The position numbers and the translations under genes are program-made. Positions 9,512 to 18,010 of a stretch of 64,000 nt of DNA are shown one piece after another. Every line of letters starts with the position of its first letter. The stretch's first letter is position 1. A model generated the notes under the pieces. It ran no database searches. It was not told where the DNA came from and worked only from the letters and a program-made list of their open reading frames with translations. The DNA comes from TMED-70 sp036164085 (GTDB taxonomy: Bacteria > Chloroflexota > Dehalococcoidia > Lucifugimonadales > Lucifugimonadaceae), in assembly GCA_036164085.1 (NCBI GenBank), contig JAYZJV010000056.1:1-64000 (forward strand), written 5' to 3'.

Positions 9512-10816
9512 ATGAAAAAAATTGTATTCGACAATCTTAATGAATTGAATAAACCTTCTGAATTTTCTAACAAAAGTGTAAATAATATTAATAATTTAGG
9601 CTGGGAAAGTTTTACTAAAAATGGGCTTCCTCCTAATCCTAAAACTACCGAATTGTGGAAGTATACCAACTTTCATAATCTAAGGAAAACTAAGTTCTAT
9701 TTGCCTCAAAGAAAATCATTTGATCCCAGTATTAGTCCAAAAGTTTTTTCAAGTGATAATTTTGAAACTATTTATATAGTTGATGGTTTTTTTGATCCTG
9801 AAAGGTCTAACTTTTCTGATAATATTACAGTCGAAAAATCAAATAATCTGAAGAAATTACAACCTCTTTCTGACACATTCGGAAGAATAGCGATTAATGA
9901 TGAGAATGAAATGATTGCTTTAAATTCTGCTTTTATGCTAGATCCTATTTTTATTTCTATTGGAGATTCTGAAAAAGATACAAATTTAAATATTGTTATT
10001 TTGACTACAAATAGAAAAAATAATACATCTAGCTTTCCAAGGTTATTTGTTCAAGTTAATTCTAAGGCTCAAACTAATATTCTCGAGTCTTATTTTAATT
10101 TATCCTCTGATGAGACTAATAATTTAGTAGTACCAGTAATAGAATATTTGTTAGAAAAACAAAGCGATGTTTCTCACAAAAGAGTTCAAATGGATTCAGG
10201 TAATTCATTCTTCTTTAATTTTGATAGAATACTGCAAAAAGAAGATTCAAAATTTAAGTCTACTTCCTTTTCTTTATCTGGCTTGCTTTCAAGGTATGAT
10301 ATTCACAGTGATTTAGTGGGTGTAAATTCTCAATGTAATTTTCATGGATTGTATATAACTAATAAAAATCAACTTCAAGAAAATGAAATTTCAATAACCC
10401 ATTCTGTTGAAAAGTGTTCTAGCGACCAGATGTTTAAAGGTATTTTAGCGGGCAAATCAAAAGCCGTATTTAGTGGAAAAGTTTTAGTAAAGCAAGATGC
10501 TCAAAAAACAAGAGCATTTCAGAAAGACTTAAACTTCTTATTATCAAAAGATTGTGAAGTAGATACCAAGCCTAGTTTAGAAATATATGCTGATGATGTT
10601 GAATGTAGTCATGGAGCTACAGCAGGTAATATGGATAAAAATATGTTATTTTATCTTCAGAGTAGAGGAATAAATATTGATGATGCAATGTCAATGTTGA
10701 TCAGAGGATTTGCTCAAGAAATTATTGATGAATTTGAAGACGAAGAAATAATAGAATATTTAGAAAATTCGATAGATGATGCTATCCCCTCATTGGACAT
10801 TCAAGGAATAATGTAG
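9512..10816 (+). CDS. sufD: Fe-S cluster assembly protein SufD
   Basis: A 434-residue SufB/SufD-family protein. The frame is open from 9491, but the ATG at 9512, one base after the sufC stop, is the natural start. The N-terminal half is poorly conserved, including WKYTNFHNL, typical of SufD. The C-terminal core carries FSGKVLVKQDAQKT, DDVECSHGATAGNMD and FYLQSRGINIDDAMSML, the last matching the SufB/D C-terminal motif. SufD caps the SufBC2D complex and supports iron entry. Its place after sufC distinguishes it from a second SufB. Confidence 0.92.
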   Translation: MKKIVFDNLNELNKPSEFSNKSVNNINNLGWESFTKNGLPPNPKTTELWKYTNFHNLRKTKFYLPQRKSFDPSISPKVFSSDNFETIYIVDGFFDPERSNFSDNITVEKSNNLKKLQPLSDTFGRIAINDENEMIALNSAFMLDPIFISIGDSEKDTNLNIVILTTNRKNNTSSFPRLFVQVNSKAQTNILESYFNLSSDETNNLVVPVIEYLLEKQSDVSHKRVQMDSGNSFFFNFDRILQKEDSKFKSTSFSLSGLLSRYDIHSDLVGVNSQCNFHGLYITNKNQLQENEISITHSVEKCSSDQMFKGILAGKSKAVFSGKVLVKQDAQKTRAFQKDLNFLLSKDCEVDTKPSLEIYADDVECSHGATAGNMDKNMLFYLQSRGINIDDAMSMLIRGFAQEIIDEFEDEEIIEYLENSIDDAIPSLDIQGIM

Positions 10817-10818
10817 AC

Positions 10819-11268
10819 ATGGTAAACGATGAATTAAATGAAATGTATGAAGAGATTGTGATGGATCATTATCATAATCCTAGAAACACTGATTTATTAG
10901 AAGCTCCTGATTTTGAGGTTGAAAAAAATAATCCTTTCTGTGGCGATGAGATTAAGATTCAATTAAATGTTCAAGAAGAAAATAAGGTTTCTATAGCTGT
11001 TACAGGAAGGGGATGTGCAATATCTCAAGCTTCAGGATCATTATTAGCTGAAAAAATAAATATGATTGATGCTAAAGATCTTCAGAAGACTGTAGATCTT
11101 TTTAGAAAATTGATAAAAAGTGAAGAACTTACTGAAGAAGAGCTTGATGTTTTGGGTGATATTTCTGCATTATCTGGAGTTAGGAAATTTCCTGTAAGGA
11201 TTAAGTGTGCAATGTTATCTTGGGTAGCATTAGAAGATATAATTAATCAATCTAAGCCAATAAATTAA
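10819..11268 (+). CDS. sufU: SufU-type Fe-S assembly sulfur-transfer protein
   Basis: A 149-residue IscU/NifU-fold protein of the SufU subfamily. The conserved ligands are visible: Cys41 and Asp43 in NPFCGDE, Cys66 in GRGCAISQAS and Cys130 in RIKCAML. SufU proteins carry an insertion of about 20 residues between the second and third cysteines, and that region (about 80-118) is present here. In Gram-positives and relatives SufU accepts persulfide from SufS through a zinc site. The gene starts 2 bp after sufD, but no sufS lies between them, which is the usual place. It overlaps the convergent epimerase gene by 17 bp. Confidence 0.92.
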   Translation: MVNDELNEMYEEIVMDHYHNPRNTDLLEAPDFEVEKNNPFCGDEIKIQLNVQEENKVSIAVTGRGCAISQASGSLLAEKINMIDAKDLQKTVDLFRKLIKSEELTEEELDVLGDISALSGVRKFPVRIKCAMLSWVALEDIINQSKPIN

Positions 11269-12163
11269 CAGTTTTTCCTATACCGTCAACAATATTTGTA
11301 AACTGGTTATAACTGGTAATGTTTATTAATTTAGAATTATCTAAAACAATGTTTTCGACTTCTCCTTTTCTTTTTTCTTTAAAAATAGGATTTAATTTAT
11401 AATTTAGTTTTTCTTTCAAAATTTTATATATGTCTATTATTTTCACTTCGTAGTTTGAAGAAACATTTATTTTAGAGTTGATATTTTTAGAACAAAAAAT
11501 ATCAATTATTTGAACGAGATCATCGATATATATATAATCCCTTGAAGATTTTCCATCTCCATAGATAATAATTTCCTGATTTTTTTTCATTTTCTCCATA
11601 AAAATAGGAATTACGTTTTGGCTTTTTTGATTAGGTCCATATATGTTAGAGGGTCTTAATATGGAATGATTTATTTTTGATTTATGAAGCATTTTGGATA
11701 CTAATTTTTCACCTTCCAATTTAGAAATTCCATATGCTGAAATAGGATTCTCTGGATGCTTTTCATTAACTGGTAAATATTTAGGTTCACCATAAATTGC
11801 ACCACCTGAAGAAATAAAAGTAAAATAGCAACTTTCTAGTTTTTTTATTTCATTTAGAAGGTTGAGTGTGCCTTCAACGTTTATACTCATTGTTTTTTCT
11901 GGGTCTTTGATTGAATCTATGACACTAGTTTGAGCTGCACAATGAATAACTATAGTAGGCTTAAATTGTGAAATAATTTTAGAAACTTTATTGCTTCTTA
12001 TGTCTATATTTTCCGTATTAATATTTGATTTTGTCTTAATCACGTACTGATTTGAATTTTCGATGTCTAAAATTAATATTTCATTCAATTCAGAGAAAAA
12101 ATTTGTCAAATTAGAACCTAGAAATCCTAAGCCTCCTGTAATTAAGATTTTTTCTTTTTCCAA
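11252..12163 (-). CDS. NAD-dependent epimerase/dehydratase (UDP-glucose 4-epimerase type)
   Basis: A 303-residue extended short-chain dehydrogenase. The Rossmann fold begins ILITGGLGFLGSNL (TGxxGxxG NAD motif); the active site has SSGGAIYG and the YGISK (YxxxK) motif; RPSNIYGPNQ is the sugar-nucleotide-epimerase signature; DYIYIDDLVQ follows. These are the features of GalE/RfbB-like enzymes acting on nucleotide sugars. The exact substrate cannot be read. No other sugar-nucleotide or glycosyltransferase gene is nearby. The downstream end overlaps sufU by 17 bp, and 3 bp separate it from the upstream NMT1-like gene. Confidence 0.85.
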   Translation of the reverse strand: MEKEKILITGGLGFLGSNLTNFFSELNEILILDIENSNQYVIKTKSNINTENIDIRSNKVSKIISQFKPTIVIHCAAQTSVIDSIKDPEKTMSINVEGTLNLLNEIKKLESCYFTFISSGGAIYGEPKYLPVNEKHPENPISAYGISKLEGEKLVSKMLHKSKINHSILRPSNIYGPNQKSQNVIPIFMEKMKKNQEIIIYGDGKSSRDYIYIDDLVQIIDIFCSKNINSKINVSSNYEVKIIDIYKILKEKLNYKLNPIFKEKRKGEVENIVLDNSKLINITSYNQFTNIVDGIGKTVNLLA

Positions 12164-12166
12164 TTT

Positions 12167-13054
12167 TTAGTCCTCTGGGTACAAAATAACGTCTTCTTTA
12201 GAATATTTTTTACTAATTAGATTTGAAAATTCAAATACTTCTAAGGCCTTTTGATATTCACTGTCGTTTATTTTTATATCAGAATTCCAAGTTCCTAGTT
12301 TTTGATAATCCTTTATTGCATTAGCTACTGACTCTAAATCAAAGTCTTCAAAATAAGAATGAACACTTTTTGCTACATCTATAGGGTTTGAATTTTGAAC
12401 CCATTTTTTAGATTTATCAAAAGCTAATGAAATTTTTTTTCCTGTGTCTGATTTGATTAATTTCTCGTCTGCACATAAACTAGAAAATGCTACTGGACCA
12501 ATAACTTCTCCAACAGACGCTACAATTTTACCATGTCCATCTTTTTCTAATTGATGTGGGTAACTTCCTTGTTCATGAAAAAACCCAAATTTTTCTTTGG
12601 AGTAATTTTCATACATTTCTTTTGTACTTAATGGGTTTTCAGAGACTAATTTTATTTTGTTTATATCAATATTTTTTTTGTATAAAGCAAACTTCAACAT
12701 TGCCTCTGGTTGACCACCTCTTACATAATAAAATGGGTTTTTATATAAATCTTCCCATTTAAATTCCTCTGAGTTTTTAGAGATTATAAAAAAACCATCA
12801 AAAGAATTTATTAGTGCAAAATGTTTAATTGATGATGGTTTTTTTTTCTCTATTAAATTCCAACTTTGTGAAACAGCAGATTGTGCAAAATCAATTTCTC
12901 CGGTAGAAATTTTTTCATAAACATTTATCCCTGTTTCAGGTATATAATAAGTACCTTTCAATCCTTCATTTTCTAAAAAGCCTTCACTTACTAAAGCAAT
13001 TAATGGACTGTAAAAAACAGCGTGTCTAGAAGCAGTAATGTTGATAGTTTTCAT
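12167..13054 (-). CDS. NMT1/THI5-like periplasmic-binding-fold protein without signal peptide
   Basis: A 295-residue protein resembling the NMT1/THI5/SsuA group of type II solute-binding proteins: ITASRHAVFYSPLIALVSEGFLENEGL at the N-terminus (first lobe, ligand entry), EKISTGEIDFAQSAVS, and a second lobe with YVRGGQPEAMLKFALYKK. It begins MKTINITASRH with no hydrophobic segment and no lipobox, so as encoded it looks cytoplasmic, unlike ordinary ABC substrate-binding proteins. No permease or ATPase gene is adjacent. It could be a cytosolic enzyme or sensor of this fold, or a binding protein exported by another route. Fold assignment is fairly firm; function is unknown. Confidence 0.65.
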   Translation of the reverse strand: MKTINITASRHAVFYSPLIALVSEGFLENEGLKGTYYIPETGINVYEKISTGEIDFAQSAVSQSWNLIEKKKPSSIKHFALINSFDGFFIISKNSEEFKWEDLYKNPFYYVRGGQPEAMLKFALYKKNIDINKIKLVSENPLSTKEMYENYSKEKFGFFHEQGSYPHQLEKDGHGKIVASVGEVIGPVAFSSLCADEKLIKSDTGKKISLAFDKSKKWVQNSNPIDVAKSVHSYFEDFDLESVANAIKDYQKLGTWNSDIKINDSEYQKALEVFEFSNLISKKYSKEDVILYPED

Positions 13055-13150
13055 TTTTCCTCTTTTTTGGTCAATAAGTACATTTATTCGTAGTATTTTG
13101 CATACATTTTATAATAAAATTCAGGACATAATTTATTTGAAAAGTATTAA

Positions 13151-13924
13151 TTGTCAAGATATTCAAGAAATAAAAGAAACCTTAGGCAGATTGAAGGAAG
13201 GCACTCAGTTATAGAAACTTTATTGTCAAATAAAAAAGTTTCAAATATCGATATTTCTGATTCAAATGACGAAAGTCCTCAAATAAATAAAATCATATCA
13301 CTTGCTAATTCTAAAAATATAACTATAAATTTCATTTCAAAAAAATCAATAGAAAAAAAATCTTCAACAAAAAAGTCTCAAGGAGTGATTTTATACCTTG
13401 ATGAAAATTATCAATCATCAGTTGAAGAAATGATCTTTCTAGCTGATAGAAAAAAAGAGGTTCCATTAATAATTTTTCTTGATAGGGTACAAGATCCTCA
13501 TAATTTAGGTGCTATTGCTCGAACTGCAGAAATCTTTGGAGCTCATGGATTAGTGGTTCCTGCAAAAGAATCAGCTAAAATTTCTCCAGGAGCTATTAGG
13601 GCATCAGCTGGAGCTTTGGAGCATATAGAATTCTCAATCGTTAGCTCATTGTATAAAACTTTAGATTATCTTAAAAATATGCAATTTCAGATATTTTCGT
13701 TAGATATGGATGGGGAAAATATTAGAGATATAAAAATTGATAACAAACTCCCCATAGCCTTAGTTGTAGGTTCAGAACATGATGGTGTAAGTAAAAAAAT
13801 CATTGAAACTTCTGATAAAATTTTGTCAATTCCAATGAAAGGAGAAGTTTCTTCACTAAATGTATCTGTAGCGACAGGAATTACATTGAATGAATTATTT
13901 TACAAAAGGAATTTAAATGGATAA
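13151..13924 (+). CDS. rlmB: SpoU-family 23S rRNA 2'-O-methyltransferase, RlmB/TrmH type
   Basis: A 257-residue SPOUT methyltransferase. The short N-terminal substrate-binding domain begins IEGRHSVIETL and the catalytic knot domain has FLDRVQDPHNLGAIARTAE, VPAKESAKISPGAIRASAGA, LVVGSEHDGV and IPMKGEVSSLNVSVATG, the three classical SpoU motifs with the catalytic arginine and the SAM knot. RlmB modifies G2251 of 23S rRNA in E. coli; a tRNA-acting TrmH paralogue cannot be excluded. The start is TTG, chosen because the N-terminal EGRHSVIE motif would otherwise be lost. Its end overlaps the next MFS gene by 8 bp. Confidence 0.88.
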   Translation: MSRYSRNKRNLRQIEGRHSVIETLLSNKKVSNIDISDSNDESPQINKIISLANSKNITINFISKKSIEKKSSTKKSQGVILYLDENYQSSVEEMIFLADRKKEVPLIIFLDRVQDPHNLGAIARTAEIFGAHGLVVPAKESAKISPGAIRASAGALEHIEFSIVSSLYKTLDYLKNMQFQIFSLDMDGENIRDIKIDNKLPIALVVGSEHDGVSKKIIETSDKILSIPMKGEVSSLNVSVATGITLNELFYKRNLNG

Positions 13925-15320
13925 AAAATTATTTTTAATTGTTTTACCAGTAGTTTTTACTGCAAATATTTTCCTTCTTGATTTTAACACTACAATTATT
14001 GCCATGCCTGCTATTATTGATGAATTTGACTTGACCTTAAGACTTGCTTCTTGGATAATTCTTTCGGCCTCAATTGTTATGACCGCTCTTCTTATGCCTA
14101 TAGGAAGAATAGCTGACCTGGTGAGTAGAAAATTCTTTTATATTTTTTCATTGATAGTGGCCTTATGCGGAATAATTTTTGCCAGTTTTGCAACTAATGT
14201 CTATATTTTAATTTTATGGAAAACTATTTCAGCTATTGGCACTACTGGGACATCTATTATGATGTTCGTTATAGTTACAGTTACTTTTCCCAAAAAGTAT
14301 CAAGGCTTAGGGTTAAGTATAATAACTACTTCTGTTGCTCTTGGGATGATGATAACCCCATTTATAGGTGGAATAATGTTAGATAATTATGGTTGGAGGT
14401 ATGCTTATAGAATTATTGGTTTCTTAGGTATTTTTACTGTATTAATGACTTTTTTATTTGTCCCAAAAATGGAAAGTTCAAAAATTGATAGAAAGTCCTT
14501 AGATTTTATTGGAATGTTATATTTTATTTTTATTATGACTTTATTTGTATTTATAATAAATGACCCTTTGTCATTTGGTTTCTTTACAATCTTTCATTTA
14601 ATAATGATTATTGTTTTTTCAATTGCGATATTTTTATTTTATAGACATGAAAAAAGTCAAGCTAATCCAATATTAAACTTCCTTAACTTTAGTAATCCAG
14701 CCTATCTTTGGGGTTCAGTTTCCAGAATGACAGGTTTTATAGGCTTTTCAATTTTAATGTTTTTAAATCCAATTTTTCTTCAAAAAATCATTGGTCTCAG
14801 TGAAAGTTCAGTAGGTGCAATTCTTTTATATTCTGGAACTGGTACTGTTATTGCATCAGCTATTTCAGGTAGATTATCTGATAAATTTGGCCATAAAATA
14901 TTTACTGTAACAGGAATGCTTTTTTCAGCAATAGCAAATCTAAGTCTTTCATTTTTAGCATATAACTTTGATTTGACTATTTTTATTGTTTTAATGTTTT
15001 TTAATGGTTTTGGGATAGGAATGTGGATGGCACCAAACATGAGCGCAGTTCTTAGTAGTGTAAGTAAAGATCAATATGGATCCGTAAGTGCTTATTTAAA
15101 TCTTATAAGAAATGTTGGAACTACAATTGGACAAAGTCTTGCTGCAACAATTTTAGTTATATTCTTAACAACAGGTGTAATCACTGCTCAATTAAGTGAA
15201 ATAAACACAGATTCCTCTGATGAAATATTATCCTTATTTATCAATGGATGGAGAACAACATTAATTATTTCTAGTATTATAGTTTTTATATCTAGTTTTG
15301 CTTCGTTCAAAACAAAATAG
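13917..15320 (+). CDS. MFS transporter, DHA2-like (14-helix) exporter
   Basis: A 467-residue integral membrane protein with about 14 hydrophobic helices. It starts with DFNTTIIAMPAIIDEF, the motif of the first helix in the DHA2 drug:H+ antiporter family. The loop-2 motif A appears as GRIADLVSRKFFY and is repeated in GRLSDKFGHKIFT. Motif C-like glycines lie in TPFIGGIMLDNYGWRY. It overlaps rlmB by 8 bp and is followed 11 bp later by an SDR oxidoreductase. The substrate is unknown; a multidrug or metabolite efflux role is the family default. Confidence 0.85.
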   Translation: MDKKLFLIVLPVVFTANIFLLDFNTTIIAMPAIIDEFDLTLRLASWIILSASIVMTALLMPIGRIADLVSRKFFYIFSLIVALCGIIFASFATNVYILILWKTISAIGTTGTSIMMFVIVTVTFPKKYQGLGLSIITTSVALGMMITPFIGGIMLDNYGWRYAYRIIGFLGIFTVLMTFLFVPKMESSKIDRKSLDFIGMLYFIFIMTLFVFIINDPLSFGFFTIFHLIMIIVFSIAIFLFYRHEKSQANPILNFLNFSNPAYLWGSVSRMTGFIGFSILMFLNPIFLQKIIGLSESSVGAILLYSGTGTVIASAISGRLSDKFGHKIFTVTGMLFSAIANLSLSFLAYNFDLTIFIVLMFFNGFGIGMWMAPNMSAVLSSVSKDQYGSVSAYLNLIRNVGTTIGQSLAATILVIFLTTGVITAQLSEINTDSSDEILSLFINGWRTTLIISSIIVFISSFASFKTK

Positions 15321-15331
15321 AAGGAGATTAT

Positions 15332-16075
15332 ATGAATATTTTAAAAGATAAGGTAGCAATAGTTACAGGTGGAGGAACTGGAATAGGAAAAGCAATAGCG
15401 AAATTATTTTCTTTAGAAGGGGCCAAAGTCATTATTGCTTCAAGAAATCAAGAAAATTTGGTAAATACTGTTAATGAAATAAGGCAAACAGGAAATGAAA
15501 TAATTGATTTTTACAAAACTGATGTTACAAACACCGAAGATGTTGCAAATTTATTTTCTTTTGCATTTAATAAATATGGATCAGTTGATGTTCTAGTTAA
15601 TAACAGTGGAGTAATGGATGGAAATCCTATAGACCAAGTATCAGATGAGCAATGGGAAAATGTTATCTCAGTAAACGTCACAGGTACGTTTAAATGTACT
15701 AGAGAAGGGTTTAAATATATGAAATCTAGAGGGGGGAAGATCATTAATATTGGTTCTATTGCGGGAGAAACTCCAAGAATGTTTTCTTCGCCCTATACTA
15801 CTAGTAAACATGCAGTTAAAGGATTAACAAAATCTGCAGCATTGGATGGAAGAGAATATGGAATTTCAGTAAGTTGCTTAAACCCTGGAAATACAATGGT
15901 AGAAAGAAGATCTGATGGGAGATCAGGAACAGGAAGAGATGAAGGCCCAGAAATTCTCATCGATGCTAATGATATAGCTAGAACTGCTCTTTTAATGGCA
16001 TCATTACCAGAAGGAACAAATATGCTTGATGCAACTGTTTTACCAATTAAACAAGAATTTATTGGTAGAGGATAA
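15332..16075 (+). CDS. short-chain dehydrogenase/reductase
   Basis: A 247-residue classical SDR. The cofactor motif is VTGGGTGIGKAIA (TGxxxGxG); the NNSGV motif replaces the usual NNAG; the active site has the serine in NIGSIAGE and YTTSKHAVKG (YxxxK). CLNPGNTMVERR follows the cofactor-binding proline-glycine. It reduces or oxidises a carbonyl/alcohol using NAD(P). The C-terminal region lacks the usual GG near the end of FabG-like proteins (DATVLPIKQEFIGRG), so it is not simply FabG. A strong GGAG sequence precedes the ATG. Context with MFS, ABM and enolase-superfamily genes suggests small-molecule catabolism. Confidence 0.88.
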   Translation: MNILKDKVAIVTGGGTGIGKAIAKLFSLEGAKVIIASRNQENLVNTVNEIRQTGNEIIDFYKTDVTNTEDVANLFSFAFNKYGSVDVLVNNSGVMDGNPIDQVSDEQWENVISVNVTGTFKCTREGFKYMKSRGGKIINIGSIAGETPRMFSSPYTTSKHAVKGLTKSAALDGREYGISVSCLNPGNTMVERRSDGRSGTGRDEGPEILIDANDIARTALLMASLPEGTNMLDATVLPIKQEFIGRG

Positions 16076-16118
16076 ATTATTTTTACGTATAATGAATAAA
16101 AAATGAGGGGAGCTAAAT

Positions 16119-16817
16119 ATGTACATATTAATGGTACGCCTAAAAGTAAAAGAAGATAAAATTGATGATTTTATTAAGGAATCAATTAAGGATGCAATGG
16201 GGTCTGTTGCAAATGAAGCAGGTTGTAGAAGGTTTGATATTATTCAAGATTCTACTGATCCGACATCATTTGCTTTTTGTGAGGTTTATGATGATCAGAA
16301 AGCTTTTGAGGCTCATGGAACATATGATCATTTTAAAATATGGTTTGAAACTACAAAGCCATTTTATGAATCAGAAATTGAAGTTTCATTTTGTAAACCA
16401 ATATATCCTAATAAAAATGTAATCTGGGATGCTGCTAGAGAAAATTATTCTGAAGATGATTATTTCTCTAATGGTTCTTTAATGGTTATAGCAGCACCTC
16501 AATACGTAAAACAAGAAAATGTCAAAGAATTTATCGATTCAATTACTCTTGATAGTATTGGCTCCACAAATGAAGAACCTGGTTGCCTTAGATTTGATGT
16601 ATATCAAAATGTAAATGATCCAACTGAGCTATATTTATATGAAGTTTATGCAAATGCAGATGCTTTTGAATATCATAGAGGAACTCCTCACATTAAGAAA
16701 TGGCAAGATACAGTTAAAAATATGTATGATGAATCAAGAAAAGGTCAAAATGGTAGAAGGGGCAAGAATATTTGGCCTCCTGATAATTGGGAATGGAATT
16801 CTGGGCAAAGAAAATAA
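16119..16817 (+). CDS. tandem antibiotic-biosynthesis-monooxygenase (ABM) domain protein
   Basis: A 232-residue protein made of two ferredoxin-like ABM/LsrG domains: residues about 1-95 (YILMVRLKVKEDKIDDF, EAGCRRFDIIQDSTDP, FCEVYDDQKAFEAH) and about 118-215 (EEPGCLRFDVYQNVNDP, LYEVYANADAFEYH). The repeat is evident from the matching GCxRFD and EVY-AF-H motifs. Such domains are cofactor-free oxygenases or isomerases and normally dimerise, so a fused tandem would make a pseudo-dimer. The C-terminal tail (KGQNGRRGKN) is basic. An in-frame continuation to the enolase gene is absent. A GGGGAG sequence at about 16106 supports the start. Confidence 0.82.
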   Translation: MYILMVRLKVKEDKIDDFIKESIKDAMGSVANEAGCRRFDIIQDSTDPTSFAFCEVYDDQKAFEAHGTYDHFKIWFETTKPFYESEIEVSFCKPIYPNKNVIWDAARENYSEDDYFSNGSLMVIAAPQYVKQENVKEFIDSITLDSIGSTNEEPGCLRFDVYQNVNDPTELYLYEVYANADAFEYHRGTPHIKKWQDTVKNMYDESRKGQNGRRGKNIWPPDNWEWNSGQRK

Positions 16818-16828
16818 TTGAAATTCGC

Positions 16829-18010
16829 ATGAAAGTAACTGGAGTTAAAACATACGTAATCGAAAATGAATCAGCCCCTAGATCAGGTGGAGGACAAGAA
16901 ACTGGTAATTGGTATATTGGCGGTAAATATTTTCTAATATTGGAATTATCAACTGATGAAGGAATAATAGGGTTAGGCGAAAAACTTACAGGAAGTTCTT
17001 TTACGGGTAACATGACTTGGAAAGATTTTAAGTCTCAAATTCAGCTTGTTCATGAGACAGTAGAAGCTTTTGTAGTAGGTAAAAATCCATTCGAAATAGA
17101 AAAAATCTATTATGATATGTACGCTGGTAGACACGACTATAGACTGCCTAGCTTACATTATGGAATGGTAATATCAGGAATAGAAATGGCATTATGGGAT
17201 ATTGTCGGTAAAGCTACTAAGCAACCAATTTATAATTTATTAGGCGGAAAATGTTGGGATAAATTACGAGCATATGCTTATATGCCGCCTATTCCAGACG
17301 GTAAGGCAGAAAATGCTGGAAAGGTAGCAGAACAGTTATTAGAAGAAGGTAATTCAGCTTGCAAATTTGATCCTTTTCATCCTATAGCTGGAGTCCCTAG
17401 AGATATTTCATTAAAAGAAATAACTTATACAGAAAACATATTTAAAAGTATTCGATCAGCAGTTGGAAATGAATTAGAAGTTGCTTTAGGAACTCATGGT
17501 CAATTAACTACTTACAGTGCTATAAGAGTTGCTAAGGCAATAGAACCGTATCAGCCATTTTGGTTTGAAGAACCAGTTTCTCCTGAAAATATTGATGAAA
17601 TGGCCAGAGTTGCATCACATACTAGTATTCCTATTGCAACAGGTGAAAGACTAGCAACTATTTTTCAATTTTCTGAACTGATTAGAAAACAAGCAGCTCA
17701 AATAATTCAAATCGATATCGGACAAGCTGGGGGTATTATGGTTGGGAAAAAAGTTGCTGCAATGGCTGAAGCCAGTTATGCAGTCATTGCACCTCATATG
17801 TATTGTGGTCCAGTTGCAGCAGCAGCAGCATTACAGGTAGCTACATGTTCACCTAATTTTATGATAGCAGAGGCAAATCAAGGCCCTTTACATAGGAAAA
17901 TATTTAAGGAACCTGTTGTTTTTAAAAATGGTTTTATTGAAATTCCTACTGGTCCAGGTCTAGGCGTTGAATTTGATCCTAAAGTTCTTGAAAAGCACAT
18001 AGTTAGCTAA
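16829..18010 (+). CDS. mandelate racemase/muconate lactonizing family (enolase superfamily) protein
   Basis: A 393-residue enolase-superfamily enzyme. The ATG at 16829 is preferred; the open frame from 16787 would overlap the ABM gene. The capping domain covers about 1-125 (ALWDIVGKATKQPIYNLLGG). The barrel has the sugar-acid-dehydratase-like strand ACKFDPFHP, then WFEEPVSP and ATGERLA for metal and acid/base residues, and VIAPHMYCGPVA near the C-terminus. These resemble D-galactonate-dehydratase-type members, which abstract a proton alpha to a carboxylate. The substrate is not determined. A second paralogue is at 60494. The gene ends one base before the convergent beta-propeller gene. Confidence 0.85.
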   Translation: MKVTGVKTYVIENESAPRSGGGQETGNWYIGGKYFLILELSTDEGIIGLGEKLTGSSFTGNMTWKDFKSQIQLVHETVEAFVVGKNPFEIEKIYYDMYAGRHDYRLPSLHYGMVISGIEMALWDIVGKATKQPIYNLLGGKCWDKLRAYAYMPPIPDGKAENAGKVAEQLLEEGNSACKFDPFHPIAGVPRDISLKEITYTENIFKSIRSAVGNELEVALGTHGQLTTYSAIRVAKAIEPYQPFWFEEPVSPENIDEMARVASHTSIPIATGERLATIFQFSELIRKQAAQIIQIDIGQAGGIMVGKKVAAMAEASYAVIAPHMYCGPVAAAAALQVATCSPNFMIAEANQGPLHRKIFKEPVVFKNGFIEIPTGPGLGVEFDPKVLEKHIVS

